Positions 37,299 to 46,319 of a stretch of 64,000 nt of DNA are shown here, piece after piece (within the stretch, counting starts at the first letter, position 1; each line of letters starts with the position of its first letter). Made by a program: the position numbers and the translations under genes. Where the stretch lies: assembly GCF_003473485.1 (NCBI RefSeq), contig NC_053043.1, positions 5,466,001 to 5,530,000 of the forward strand. The letters are read 5' to 3'. This DNA is from Medicago truncatula. Its lineage: Eukaryota > Streptophyta > Magnoliopsida > Fabales > Fabaceae. A model generated the notes under the pieces. The model had not been told where the DNA came from and ran no database searches. It saw only the letters and a program-made list of their open reading frames with translations.

Positions 37299-39410
37299 AC
37301 ATAAGGAAGAAAAAAGAAGGCTTTATATAGCTCTTATTATGCTCTGTTAAGTGACAAAATAGAGATTTGGTAACTTTATTTCATCTTAATTCGGAGGTTA
37401 TAGTCTCAAAGATATTCATAATCCTTGAGTAAATAATCTGTATGCCTTTAGGCCTAATCGATACCTGTTCAATCTTCTTGTCACAACTTACCTGTCTTTA
37501 CTTTATATATTTCTATATCATCTTTGCATTCCCGATACCATATCAAATATGGTATGAGAAAGACGCTTATATTTTGGCAATGATGAAAACCACATGCACA
37601 TCATTGGCAAGAGCATTCTTGAAATGCTCCAAATCAAATGTATCAGCAAGTTCACTGCAAAACAAAACCAATACTAATAGGGAATCACCAAGAATTCGAG
37701 CAATGCATTAACAAAGAAGCATGGCTAGTATTAAGATCAAAAGATTGAAACTATCTATACCTGTGCTTAAAGCTTATGCTCAATAATTGTTTATGAAGAT
37801 TTAGTCCAAATAAGTAACAGCTAAATAATGTTCACCCAAACCCTTCTGTTGAACTTCCTTATACTTTTCTTGATTGACCAACTTGACACAACTAATCATT
37901 ATTCTAATCATTGATATTAATTTCTTCTCTCTTTTATATTTTTCAAACTGTCCATTTCAAACATAACCTGTAATCACTGATGTTCACGAGCTTTGTAGCA
38001 TGGACACCTTTGATCGAAGGTATGTCCAGTGTCTGACATTGACAATGTGATTACATTCAATTAATTTATTATCTCAAATTATTACCAATATCAACCAACG
38101 TGTTAGTGTTGATATATCATGTCCGGTATCCACGTCAGTGCTTCATAGTCCACGAGCAACAATCAATTAAGGTGTCAATTAAGCTAAAAAAACCTCTTTG
38201 TAACTACTCTCAAATAAATTTATATTTTTTATTTATCTTATCTTTAATTTTAGGGACACTCTTATTTGACCGTTGACAAAGTTAATGTTAAGGGAGGAAG
38301 TTGGTTTATTCACATGTGGCGTGTCTTATTATGAGGTAGGATAAAGATAAACTTCCACGAGATCATGTCACAAAAGTAGTCATACCTTGGTGGCGACAAC
38401 TAACTATGAAGAAGACCAACTTCAACAACAAATCAATCGTCAAAGAGTTCTCCGTCAAATAACCCTTCAGCCTAATCCTCAACCCCGACCACGGAGAATT
38501 ATTAGGAAGCAACCGTCGTCCGGAGATTTACGAGTTGGGCAAGTGTGGGGTGGTCTAAATAACATGTGCAGGAGGATAACAACTTATTTGGACTGTGGAT
38601 ATTGTGTTGTATTCAGATGTTACGTCCTTTGCCAAAATAAAGGTCTACTACAAAATATTTGGACTATTGCTTTCTCCATCCCATCATGCCTTTCCTTGCG
38701 CGCCTTATTTATTTTTCTTCCAATTTTACTTTTACTCCGGATTTCATTTTCCAGATTGCATTGTTAGAATTTTGCAGATGTTTTCGGATTTGAAAATCCG
38801 GAATAATGTTTTACCAGAACTTTTGCAATTTTAATCTTCAAACTTCGTAAAGTAAAATGCAAATAAAATAAAAAACAGAAATAAAAAGACACAAACATAA
38901 AAAAAATTCATTTTATTAATATATGAACAATACATTACAATAATTTTCAAGCTTTTTAAGCTTATTACATAAGATCCTAAATCTATTTCTACTCTTAACT
39001 TATTACATAAGCCACCGGTGGAGAGGAAAGAGGGGGGGAGGAAAGAAGATGGCGGGGAAGAAGAAATCAATGATGCCTGATAGGACATACTAGTAGCTTT
39101 GGGGTTGGTGGGGAGACAGAGGGGGCACAGGGGCCTTTAGGGAACAAGAGACCGTGATGGTCAACATGACACCCAAGCAAACCAACCTCACACCCAGACT
39201 GATCCCTTCCCTATTGACCGATCATATGACCCCTAATGGGTTTCCAAAGATGCCTCTATGTATGAAAGACCAACGATGGAAACACATTGTTGTAGAGAAT
39301 AAGAGGAGAAAGAAGAAGGTGTGCAAATGTTTGAGGAAATGAACCATATTTATAGGGGAGGGGGATTAAAAAAATGTGGGGAAGCCATCAATGCCGGTCA
39401 AAAAACGTGT
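37299..39410. other. Intergenic, no gene recognised
   Basis: 37299-38380 is NPF 3' flank and AT-rich sequence. 38387-39400 is richer in GC and has open stretches on both strands, without an ATG-initiated frame of recognisable family. Short palindromic TCCGGA / ATCCGG words recur here and through 41.6 kb, suggesting relic transposon DNA. Confidence 0.4.
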
Positions 39411-39636
39411 GGAAACACGTTTTTCAACTTGACCACCGTCCAAAATGTTTGAAAAACGTTTTCTTTGTGGTGCAGACCACCGACCAAAAGTTTTTGGTGT
39501 AATCTGAAATATATAACCTGAAATACACATATATTCCGTATTTCATATTCCGGAAACATACGATACTGGGGTGAACAAAGGGAAACTTGAGACTTTGAGT
39601 ATGGTGAGGGTTGGTTCAGATTTTAGAATCCGGATT

Positions 39637-39765
39637 TAATCAGCATTGGATTCTTTTGTGTGTCCCACATTGCACCGACAATTTTTGTGGTCCACAACGC
39701 CCACATACCTCTATAAATAGGGGTCCCTGTTTTCATTACAAGTAAACTACATCAGACAAAAAAAC
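39637..39765 (+). promoter_or_regulatory. Promoter, copy 1, with TATA box
   Basis: TATAAATA at 39712-39719 lies 47 bases before the ATG at 39766, preceded by TTTTTGTGGTCCACAACGCC and ATTCTTTTGTGTG. The same order of blocks recurs at 40460-40530. Confidence 0.7.
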
Positions 39766-40200
39766 ATGGAATTCCTTGGCTTTGATCCAAACACCAAACT
39801 AGCGGCAGTCTACTACAACGGTGGAACACCACCCCATCTGTTTAGGATTCTAGACGATGTCACCCTCTCCGGGCTGAAGGATGAGCTGGATCGAATTAAC
39901 CGTCAACTCAACCACAAAGACACGAGGAGGGTGGTCGGAGTGGAATATCGATGTCCATTGTCCGACTCAGCCGGACCTCTTCGCTTCAGCCGGATGAAAC
40001 TCAAGAACGACGACGACGTGCGGACCATGTTCTCTGTCTTTGGTCAGCAGAGTACAAGAGGACCGATCGAGTTGGACGCTTCGTTGGTTAAATCTGCTGA
40101 ACAAATTCTGAAAAGTTTGCACCAGACCAGGAACTACGAAGAGATCCGGGCTCTGCTGGAGGGACCAGAGGAGAAAGAAGTTAGTTTAGATAATCCGTGA
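39766..40200 (+). CDS. 144-aa protein of unknown function, transposon-associated
   Basis: Intact ATG-to-stop frame with its own TATA box at 39712 and a normal codon pattern, more GC-rich than its surroundings. It starts MEFLGFDPNTKLAAVYYNGG, then ILDDVTLSGLKDELDRINRQ, VVGVEYRCPLSDSAG, MKLKNDDDVRTMFSVFGQ and GPIELDASLVKSAEQILKSL. The order VYYNG / TLSxLKxxL / VxxVEYRxP / MKLxNDDDVRTMFS resembles, from memory, the N-terminal region of legume Mutator-like transposases and derived short proteins. That link is inference. No signal peptide, membrane span or catalytic motif is seen. It lies inside an inverted-repeat unit, so it may be a transposon accessory or captured gene. There is no downstream transposase. 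Confidence 0.6.
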   Translation: MEFLGFDPNTKLAAVYYNGGTPPHLFRILDDVTLSGLKDELDRINRQLNHKDTRRVVGVEYRCPLSDSAGPLRFSRMKLKNDDDVRTMFSVFGQQSTRGPIELDASLVKSAEQILKSLHQTRNYEEIRALLEGPEEKEVSLDNP

Positions 40201-40437
40201 CAATATGTTATGTTTTACTTAATCGCGTGTTTTATGTTGTTTTAATTGCGTGTTAGTTATGTGTTGTTGAATTAAGTTGTTGCATTATGTTTTGAATAAT
40301 ATATATATTATTTTAACTTTCATTATGTTTTAATTTACGTCAAATATGTTCATTTATTCGATAAAATAACCAAAGATATGATTTTCGGATTACGAAATCT
40401 GGATTTGCCTAGGACGTATGTGTGTTCTGGAAAACGA

Positions 40438-40560
40438 AATTCGGAATACCTCAACATATGATTCTTTTGTATGGACCACACTACAACAAGAGTTCATGTG
40501 GTCCACAACATCCAAGCACATCTATAAATACATCCTCTCCGGTTTTCAGCTTCAATACCA
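40438..40560 (+). promoter_or_regulatory. Promoter, diverged copy 2, in front of the hairpin cluster
   Basis: ATGATTCTTTTGTATGGACC, then CATGTGGTCCACAACATCCA and TATAAATA (40523-40530), align in order with copy 1 (39637-39720). The initiation region (TTTCAGCTTCAATACCATCA) would start a transcript about 40-50 bases before the first hairpin. No protein-coding gene follows: the ATGs at 40591 and 40723 open only 15-24 codon frames. Confidence 0.6.
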
Positions 40561-40596
40561 TCAAAACACACAAACACACCAAAGAAAACCATGCAT

Positions 40597-40699
40597 ATTT
40601 TTGTCATTAAGCTGAGGATCTTTCTCATGCGGTCGCAAATAGATGAGTTAGCTCTCTATTAGACTGCATGATGAAGATCCTCAGCATGCTGTCAAAAAT
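40597..40699 (+). ncRNA. Candidate miRNA-like hairpin 1
   Basis: The 5' arm GCTGAGGATCTTTCTCATGC (40611-40630) pairs with GCATGATGAAGATCCTCAGC (40666-40685): 19 of 20 positions pair (one G-U), with one mismatch. The stem extends at its base (ATTTTTG with CAAAAAT, across an internal loop) and inside (GGTC/GACT, AATAGA/TCTATT). Length and near-perfect duplex fit a plant miRNA precursor. I cannot match it to a known miRNA family. Strand assumes transcription from the promoter copy at 40438. Confidence 0.55.
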
Positions 40700-40729
40700 A
40701 CAAACAAGCACACCAAAGAGACCATGCAA

Positions 40730-40826
40730 ATTTTTGTCATTGTGCTGAGGATCTTTCTCATGTTGTTTTAAATATATAGATATCTACATAACGTCATGAT
40801 GAAGATCCTCAGCATGCTGTCAAAAA
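40730..40826 (+). ncRNA. Candidate miRNA-like hairpin 2 (paralog of hairpin 1)
   Basis: The 5' arm GCTGAGGATCTTTCTCATG (40744-40762) pairs with CATGATGAAGATCCTCAGC (40795-40813). The arm sequences are identical to hairpin 1 while the loop is entirely different (ATATATAGATATC-type). The flanks ATTTTTGTCATT and GCTGTCAAAAATA are also shared. Arms conserved while the loop diverges is the pattern expected when the duplex is the selected product, though recent duplication with loop replacement is possible. Confidence 0.55.
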
Positions 40827-40878
40827 TATATAGATACTCATTGATGCCTCCTTGATAGATAGATAACTCAAAAATATT

Positions 40879-40968
40879 AAGAGGTTGCTATGAGTTAGAT
40901 CTTGCTGCCTGCCAGATGAATATGTCATTTGGCAAGGCAGCAGGATCTAACTCAAAGAAATCCTCTTG
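40879..40968 (+). ncRNA. Candidate miRNA-like hairpin 3 (different sequence)
   Basis: GAGTTAGATCTTGCTGCCT (40892-40910) pairs with AGGCAGCAGGATCTAACTC (40935-40953) over 19 positions with one G-U. GCCAGATGA pairs with TCATTTGGC above it around a 5-base loop, with one bulged A, and AAGAGG pairs with CCTCTT at the base. About 34 base pairs in 90 bases is exceptional for chance. The sequence is unrelated to hairpins 1 and 2. Confidence 0.6.
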
Positions 40969-41285
40969 AAAACACCTTCCCAAAAGATTCATCATTTCTG
41001 TTATTATGGTTTTTTTTTAACTGTTTATTTGTCTTATGTTGCTTCAATCTATGTTGTGTACCTTTGTTCTATTTTTTCCAAGGCATTTGCAACGAAAACG
41101 ATCCAAACAAAAGGGTCTGATGCAGTTCGGACTTTAAAATTTGGAATAGCTTCATGCATTCCAGATTATAAAATCCGGAAACCCTCAATAACATTTTGGC
41201 CGGTGACGTATCACCAAAGGTTATGCCGGTTAGTGGAGTTTTAATACGTTTTTTTGGACGGTTTTGAATGAAAAACGTGTTTTCC

Positions 41286-42673
41286 TTGACTTCCAAATTA
41301 CCTATGACTTGTTTTAGGCTATAAAAAAGATTGGATATTCAACATTTTCCTTCATTCTTCTTCACCCTCCTTTTCTTACATTTTCTGCAAATTTTTTTAG
41401 TTTTTTAGGTAGATTTTAGGAGTGTTAGTGGTGTCATGGTCATTGTTGACTGCTCATACGACCCCTGCAATTGCATTGCAGCTTATGCGGGGTCGTATAA
41501 CGGTCAACAAAGACCCTTGACATCAAAGAAAGACACAAAATATTCATATCGTATTTGTCCGGATTATATATTCCGGAAACACTAACAATTTGGTCCAGAT
41601 TACATAATCCGGACCAGGGGTATTTATGAAATTTTTGCAGAGCGCGCGAGAAGGCAATAAGGTGGGAAAAGTAATAGTCAAATATTTGACCCACTGCTCT
41701 AAATGTTCAGTGTTATATCTAAAAGGCAAGAAAATTGATACTGTATAGAAAAAATTTCTTCTCCCACTCTTCAATATTCTTAAGAGCCTCCCACTCTGAC
41801 AAGAGATGAGAGATTTATTATGAATTTTTAAAGTATCAAAAACTAAAAAAAAGAAAAAATAATGAAAATCTCAACTTAGAAATTGAATTTGAAGTTGACT
41901 GTTTGTAGAGATGCCTATAAAAATACATATAAAGAATTTGCAAAATTTCATAGCACTTCAAAGACGTCTCGATTCATTTTAATTTTTCAACAAAAACGTG
42001 TAAAATTTTAATTTGTTTCAAGTAAACAAATACTCGTGGGTCAAATTTTGTTCCCTAATTTTATAGGCATTGTTATAACATAAAAAAATAAAAAATAATC
42101 TTCACTATAAAATTTTAGAGTTTATAAACAATAGACAAACTGATTATAAATTATTTTAAAAAATTCAATTTTATAGATAACCAGCAAAGCATTGTTTAGG
42201 TTTGCTGCTATGGCCAGTTAATGTGCCATAAACAATTCAACAAATGTCGTTTTACTTTTAGATAGTTCAGAGTTTCAGTAGCATAGAAACCGTAGACTCG
42301 TTCCAACTTCAAGTCTTTGCAAGAAAATTGGCACAAGGAATGCATCAATGTCACATCTAATAGTAGGGAAATATGAAAATTTGCATAATACGAATTAAAT
42401 ACTGCAGCTACTTTTTTTCTTTTTCTTTATAATTATATCTCAGGTGTCGGATATCTTTTACTAAGAATTCAAATCTTAGGCCATCATGTTCCGAGAATCT
42501 AGTTCTTAATTTTTATTTTTATTTTTTGAAAATCTAGTCTTTTATGCTAGAACCAACCGTTGATGCTACAACAACTTATTTTTGTAAGCAAATAAAATGT
42601 ATGTCAAAGAGGATTTTTAAAATACGCCGCACAATAATTGATCTATTTTATCATTTTACAATTCACTCATTAA

Positions 42674-42709
<36 letters not shown>

Positions 42710-43322
42710 TCTAAAATACCCTTCACCAATGTTAATTGAGCGGTATTTTATGAATGATCCATTAAATATAATTAAGTTATTTGGGTTTGTTTATATTTGA
42801 GATGATAATATAGTTTTTTAACCAATAAATTGGACTCGATTAGTTAACAAGTTACACCAAAGGACCAATTATAATCATAAAGAAAAAAATAATTTTTAGA
42901 TAGACTTTACTTATTTCTCGATCAAACATCGGATTACTAAGGGCTCCTTTCGGTATAAACTAAAGGTTAACGCAAAAAAAAACATAGAACCTTTTTGTCA
43001 ACCTTTTTTTTTGTGCGCAATTTATGATTTGATTTATTTTACAACACTGCCTTGACTCTAAGTCTGTCAACTTCAAATATTTAATTTAGACAATGAACTG
43101 TGTTTTGAAAATTATATCATTGCGACTTTTTTCTAAACTATCATGTATCTTGAATCTTGATCATTATTATTTATACAGTATCATTTATGTATATTGTATT
43201 TTGAAGGAGATATATATGATTAGCAAATAGCAGCAGCATAAAACGAAGAAACAGAAACAAAGATATATAACTTATACAAACCAAAAAATTACTTGCCATT
43301 TTGTTCTATATCCTCTAGTGTG
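41286..43322. other. Intergenic and RLP1 upstream region
   Basis: 41440-41600 has TCCGGA-type palindromes like those around 39-41 kb. 42270-42410 and 43015-43150 match the upstream regions of the other three RLP copies (for example TTATTTTACAACACTGCC at 43036 with TTATTTTATAACATTGCC at 57734), marking the start of the duplicated block. An (AT)n tract lies at 42679-42707. Confidence 0.6.
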
Positions 43323-46319
43323 ATGATGGCAAGCACAAGAATCGTCTTTGGATATTATGTTATTGCTCTCCTCTTTCTTTTTGCATCAACTCAGTGTGTA
43401 GTTATGAGCCTTGATGTTAGCACTCTTTGCATTAAAGAAGAGAGGGTGGCACTCCTTAACATAAAAAAAGATCTGAACGATCCTTCCAATTGCCTTTCCT
43501 CTTGGGTTGGGAAGGATTGCTGTGACTGGATTGGTATACAATGTGACAATAAAACAGGTAACATTCTTAAGCTTGATCTCCAGCCCCTTCATATCTGCAC
43601 AACAGATATATTTTTACAGTCTCCCTTGGGAGGTAAGATAAATCCTTCATTACTTGACTTAAAACATTTGAGTCACTTGGACTTGAGCTATAATGATTTC
43701 AAAGGAGTTCCCATTCCTGAATTTATTGGTTCTCTCAATACGCTCAATTACCTTGATTTATCCCATGCAAATTTTTCTGGAATGGTCCCTCCTCATCTCG
43801 GAAATTTGTCAAATTTGCATCATCTTGATGTCTCTGGCCCAAGTATAAGCTGGACACTTTCAGACATAGGCTTGCTCACTACGGGACTTTGGGTCAGAGA
43901 CATAAGCTGGCTCTATACCTTGTCTTCGCTTCAATATCTTAACATGGACTTTGTTAACATCACAGACTCACCCCGTGAGTTGTTTCGAGCTGTTAATAAG
44001 ATGCCATCTCTGTTAGAGTTGCATTTGTCCTTTTGCAATCTTGCTGCACTCCCTCCATCTTCACCCTTTTTAAATATTTCATCACTTTATGTGCTTGACC
44101 TCTCTAAGAATATTTATGATTCCTCAATACCTCCCTGGTTGTTCAACATCAGTACCCTCACACAACTTATTCTTTCTTATTCATCTGTAAGAGGTTTATT
44201 TCCTTCTATGCTTGGGAAATGGAATCTTCACAATCTTCGAAATCTAGACCTATCATCTAATGATCTAACCATTGATATAACTCAAGTAATGGAGGCCTTG
44301 TCTTGTAGCAACCAAAGCCTGGAGGTTCTAGATTTGAATTATAATCAACTAACTGGGAAATTGCCTCATTCATTAGGAAAACTTACTAGTTTGCGTCAGC
44401 TTGACATTAGTAACAACCTCTTGACCTCACACATAGGTATCTCGGGTCCTATACCAGCATCTATAGGAAATTTATCAAATCTAGAATTTTTGTATTTGAG
44501 AAACAACATGATGAATGGGACAATTCCTGAAAGCATTGGTAAACTAACCAATTTGTATTTTCTAGACCTACTTGAGAATCATTGGGAAGGTACTATGACA
44601 AATATTCATTTCCACAATCTCACAAACCTACTCAGTTTATCTGTGTCATCTAAACAAAACTCATTTGCTTTGAAAGTGACAAATGACTGGGTTCCAACTT
44701 TTAAGGGTTTGTACCATGTTGAAATTTGTAATTGTCAAGTTGGCCCAGCATTTCCTAACTGGTTTAGAGACTTAAATTCCTTGACTGATATATTCCTAGA
44801 AAGTGCTGGAATTTCTGAGGAGATACCTCACTGGCTTTACAATATGTCCTCCCAAATTTCGAATCTAGATCTTTCTCACAACAAAATAAGTGGTTACCTT
44901 CCCAAAGAAATGAACTTCACTTCCTCAAATATATCTTTGGTTGACTTTTCTTACAACCAGTTGAAGGGTTCAGTGCCACTTTGGTCTGGTGTGAGTGCTC
45001 TTTGCCTAAGGAATAACTTGTTATCCGGGACAGTACCAGCCAATTTTGGCGAAAAAATGTCACATTTAGAATACTTGGATCTATCAAATAACTACCTAAG
45101 TGGGAAAATCCCAATATCCTTAAATGAGATTCATGATTTGAATTATCTTGATATATCTAACAATCATCTGACAGGGGAAATCCCGCAGATTTGGAAGGGT
45201 ATGCAGAGTTTACAAATTATTGATCTATCCAGTAACAGTTTCTCAGGTGGAATTCCAACATCAATATGCTCATCTCCTTTACTCTTTATCCTAGAATTGA
45301 GCAACAACCATCTTTCTGCAAATTTGTCTCCAACCTTACAAAATTGTACTCTCTTGAAAAGTCTCTCGCTTGAAAACAATAGGTTTTTTGGGTCTATACC
45401 AAAAGAGATAAACCTTCCTTTACTTTCAGAGTTATTGTTACGAGGAAATTCATTAACAGGAAGCATTCCCGAAGAGTTGTGTCACTTATCTTCCCTCCAT
45501 TTATTGGATCTTGCAGAAAACAATTTCTCTGGATCAATACCAGCATGTTTGGGTGATATACTCGGTTTCAAATTGCCACAACAAAATTACTCTTTAGGTT
45601 TGCTTTATTCATTTGAAGATTTTGGTATTCTATCATACACGAAGCACACAAATTTGGTCATAAACGGAAGAGTAGTCAAATACTTGAAGCAAATGCAGGT
45701 GCATTCCATAATTGATCTCTCGAAGAATAATCTTTCTGGAGAGATACCAGAGAAGATAACACAACTGTTTCACTTAGGTGCTCTGAATTTGTCTTGGAAT
45801 CAGCTTACTGGAAATATACCCAACAACATTGGATCACAAAGAGATTTAGAAAATCTTGACCTTTCACATAACAATCTTTCCGGTCCAATCCCTGCGAGCA
45901 TGGCTTCCATGACATCCTTGAGTTATTTGAACTTGTCCTACAACAACCTCTCTGGACAAATTCCAACAGCTAATCAGTTTGGCACCTTCAATGAGCTATC
46001 ATATGTAGGCAACCAAGGGCTTTGTGGGGATCCTTTGCCAACTAATTGCTCATCATTGTCACCAGGAAATGTAGAGCAAGACAAAAAACATGAAGATGGT
46101 GCAGATGAAGATGACAACAGTGAAAGATTGGGATTATATGCAAGCATAGCAGTCGGGTATATTACTGGCTTCTGGATTGTGTGTGGAAGCTTGATGTTAA
46201 AGAGGTCTTGGAGACATGCGTATTTCAATTTCATGTATGACACAAGAGATAAAGTTCTGGTTTTCATGGCGGTTAATTTAATGCATCTAAAGCGCAGGTT
46301 TGGATCGGAAAGGAACTGA
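43323..46319 (+). CDS. Leucine-rich-repeat receptor-like protein (RLP), intact, EIX2-like
   Basis: Cell-surface immune-type receptor without kinase domain. Single exon, 998 aa, start at the first ATG of MMASTRIVFG. Signal peptide about residues 1-29 ([15 protein letters not shown]). LRR N-cap with [16 protein letters not shown] and the cysteine pairs around WVGKDCCDWIGIQC. Then about 30 extracellular LRRs of the LxxLxLxxNxLxGxIP type are interrupted by an island near residues 745-800 (NLVINGRVVKYLKQM), as in RLPs of the EIX/Cf class. The C-cap is NQGLCGDPLPTNC. An acidic stretch (HEDGADEDDN) precedes one membrane span, about 937-959, with a GxxxG motif (GYITG), the feature that lets RLPs pair with the SOBIR1 co-receptor (family knowledge). 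A basic 39-aa tail ends in RRFGSERN. It is the only unbroken member of the cluster. Confidence 0.95.
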   Translation: MMASTRIVFGYYVIALLFLFASTQCVVMSLDVSTLCIKEERVALLNIKKDLNDPSNCLSSWVGKDCCDWIGIQCDNKTGNILKLDLQPLHICTTDIFLQSPLGGKINPSLLDLKHLSHLDLSYNDFKGVPIPEFIGSLNTLNYLDLSHANFSGMVPPHLGNLSNLHHLDVSGPSISWTLSDIGLLTTGLWVRDISWLYTLSSLQYLNMDFVNITDSPRELFRAVNKMPSLLELHLSFCNLAALPPSSPFLNISSLYVLDLSKNIYDSSIPPWLFNISTLTQLILSYSSVRGLFPSMLGKWNLHNLRNLDLSSNDLTIDITQVMEALSCSNQSLEVLDLNYNQLTGKLPHSLGKLTSLRQLDISNNLLTSHIGISGPIPASIGNLSNLEFLYLRNNMMNGTIPESIGKLTNLYFLDLLENHWEGTMTNIHFHNLTNLLSLSVSSKQNSFALKVTNDWVPTFKGLYHVEICNCQVGPAFPNWFRDLNSLTDIFLESAGISEEIPHWLYNMSSQISNLDLSHNKISGYLPKEMNFTSSNISLVDFSYNQLKGSVPLWSGVSALCLRNNLLSGTVPANFGEKMSHLEYLDLSNNYLSGKIPISLNEIHDLNYLDISNNHLTGEIPQIWKGMQSLQIIDLSSNSFSGGIPTSICSSPLLFILELSNNHLSANLSPTLQNCTLLKSLSLENNRFFGSIPKEINLPLLSELLLRGNSLTGSIPEELCHLSSLHLLDLAENNFSGSIPACLGDILGFKLPQQNYSLGLLYSFEDFGILSYTKHTNLVINGRVVKYLKQMQVHSIIDLSKNNLSGEIPEKITQLFHLGALNLSWNQLTGNIPNNIGSQRDLENLDLSHNNLSGPIPASMASMTSLSYLNLSYNNLSGQIPTANQFGTFNELSYVGNQGLCGDPLPTNCSSLSPGNVEQDKKHEDGADEDDNSERLGLYASIAVGYITGFWIVCGSLMLKRSWRHAYFNFMYDTRDKVLVFMAVNLMHLKRRFGSERN

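Larger units (their letters stand above)
39411..41285. repeat. Inverted-repeat-bounded unit carrying a small gene and three hairpins
   Basis: The left arm (39411-39490: GGAAACACGTTTTTCA, ACCGTCCAAAA, CTTTGTGGTG, ACCACCGACCAAAAG) is matched in order by the complement of the right arm (41193-41285: GGAAAACACGTTTTTCA, ACCGTCCAAAA, CCTTTGGTGA, TCACCGGCCAAAA). The arms are 80-93 bp and about 80% alike by eye. The order and length suggest TIRs or subterminal repeats of a 1.9-kb transposable unit. I found no target duplication, so the true ends may lie further out. Confidence 0.55.

Noticed and set aside
38387..39342. Open stretches of 60-126 codons on both strands
   Set aside because: The largest one does not start at ATG, no motif is recognised, and the region carries transposon-like palindromic words.
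40591..40665. Short frame MHIFVIKLRIFLMRS (and MQIFVIVLRIF at 40723), resembling the start of a ubiquitin-like protein
   Set aside because: The frames stop after 15-24 codons, the likeness to ubiquitin ends after MQIFV, and both lie on hairpin arms, which explain the conserved sequence better.
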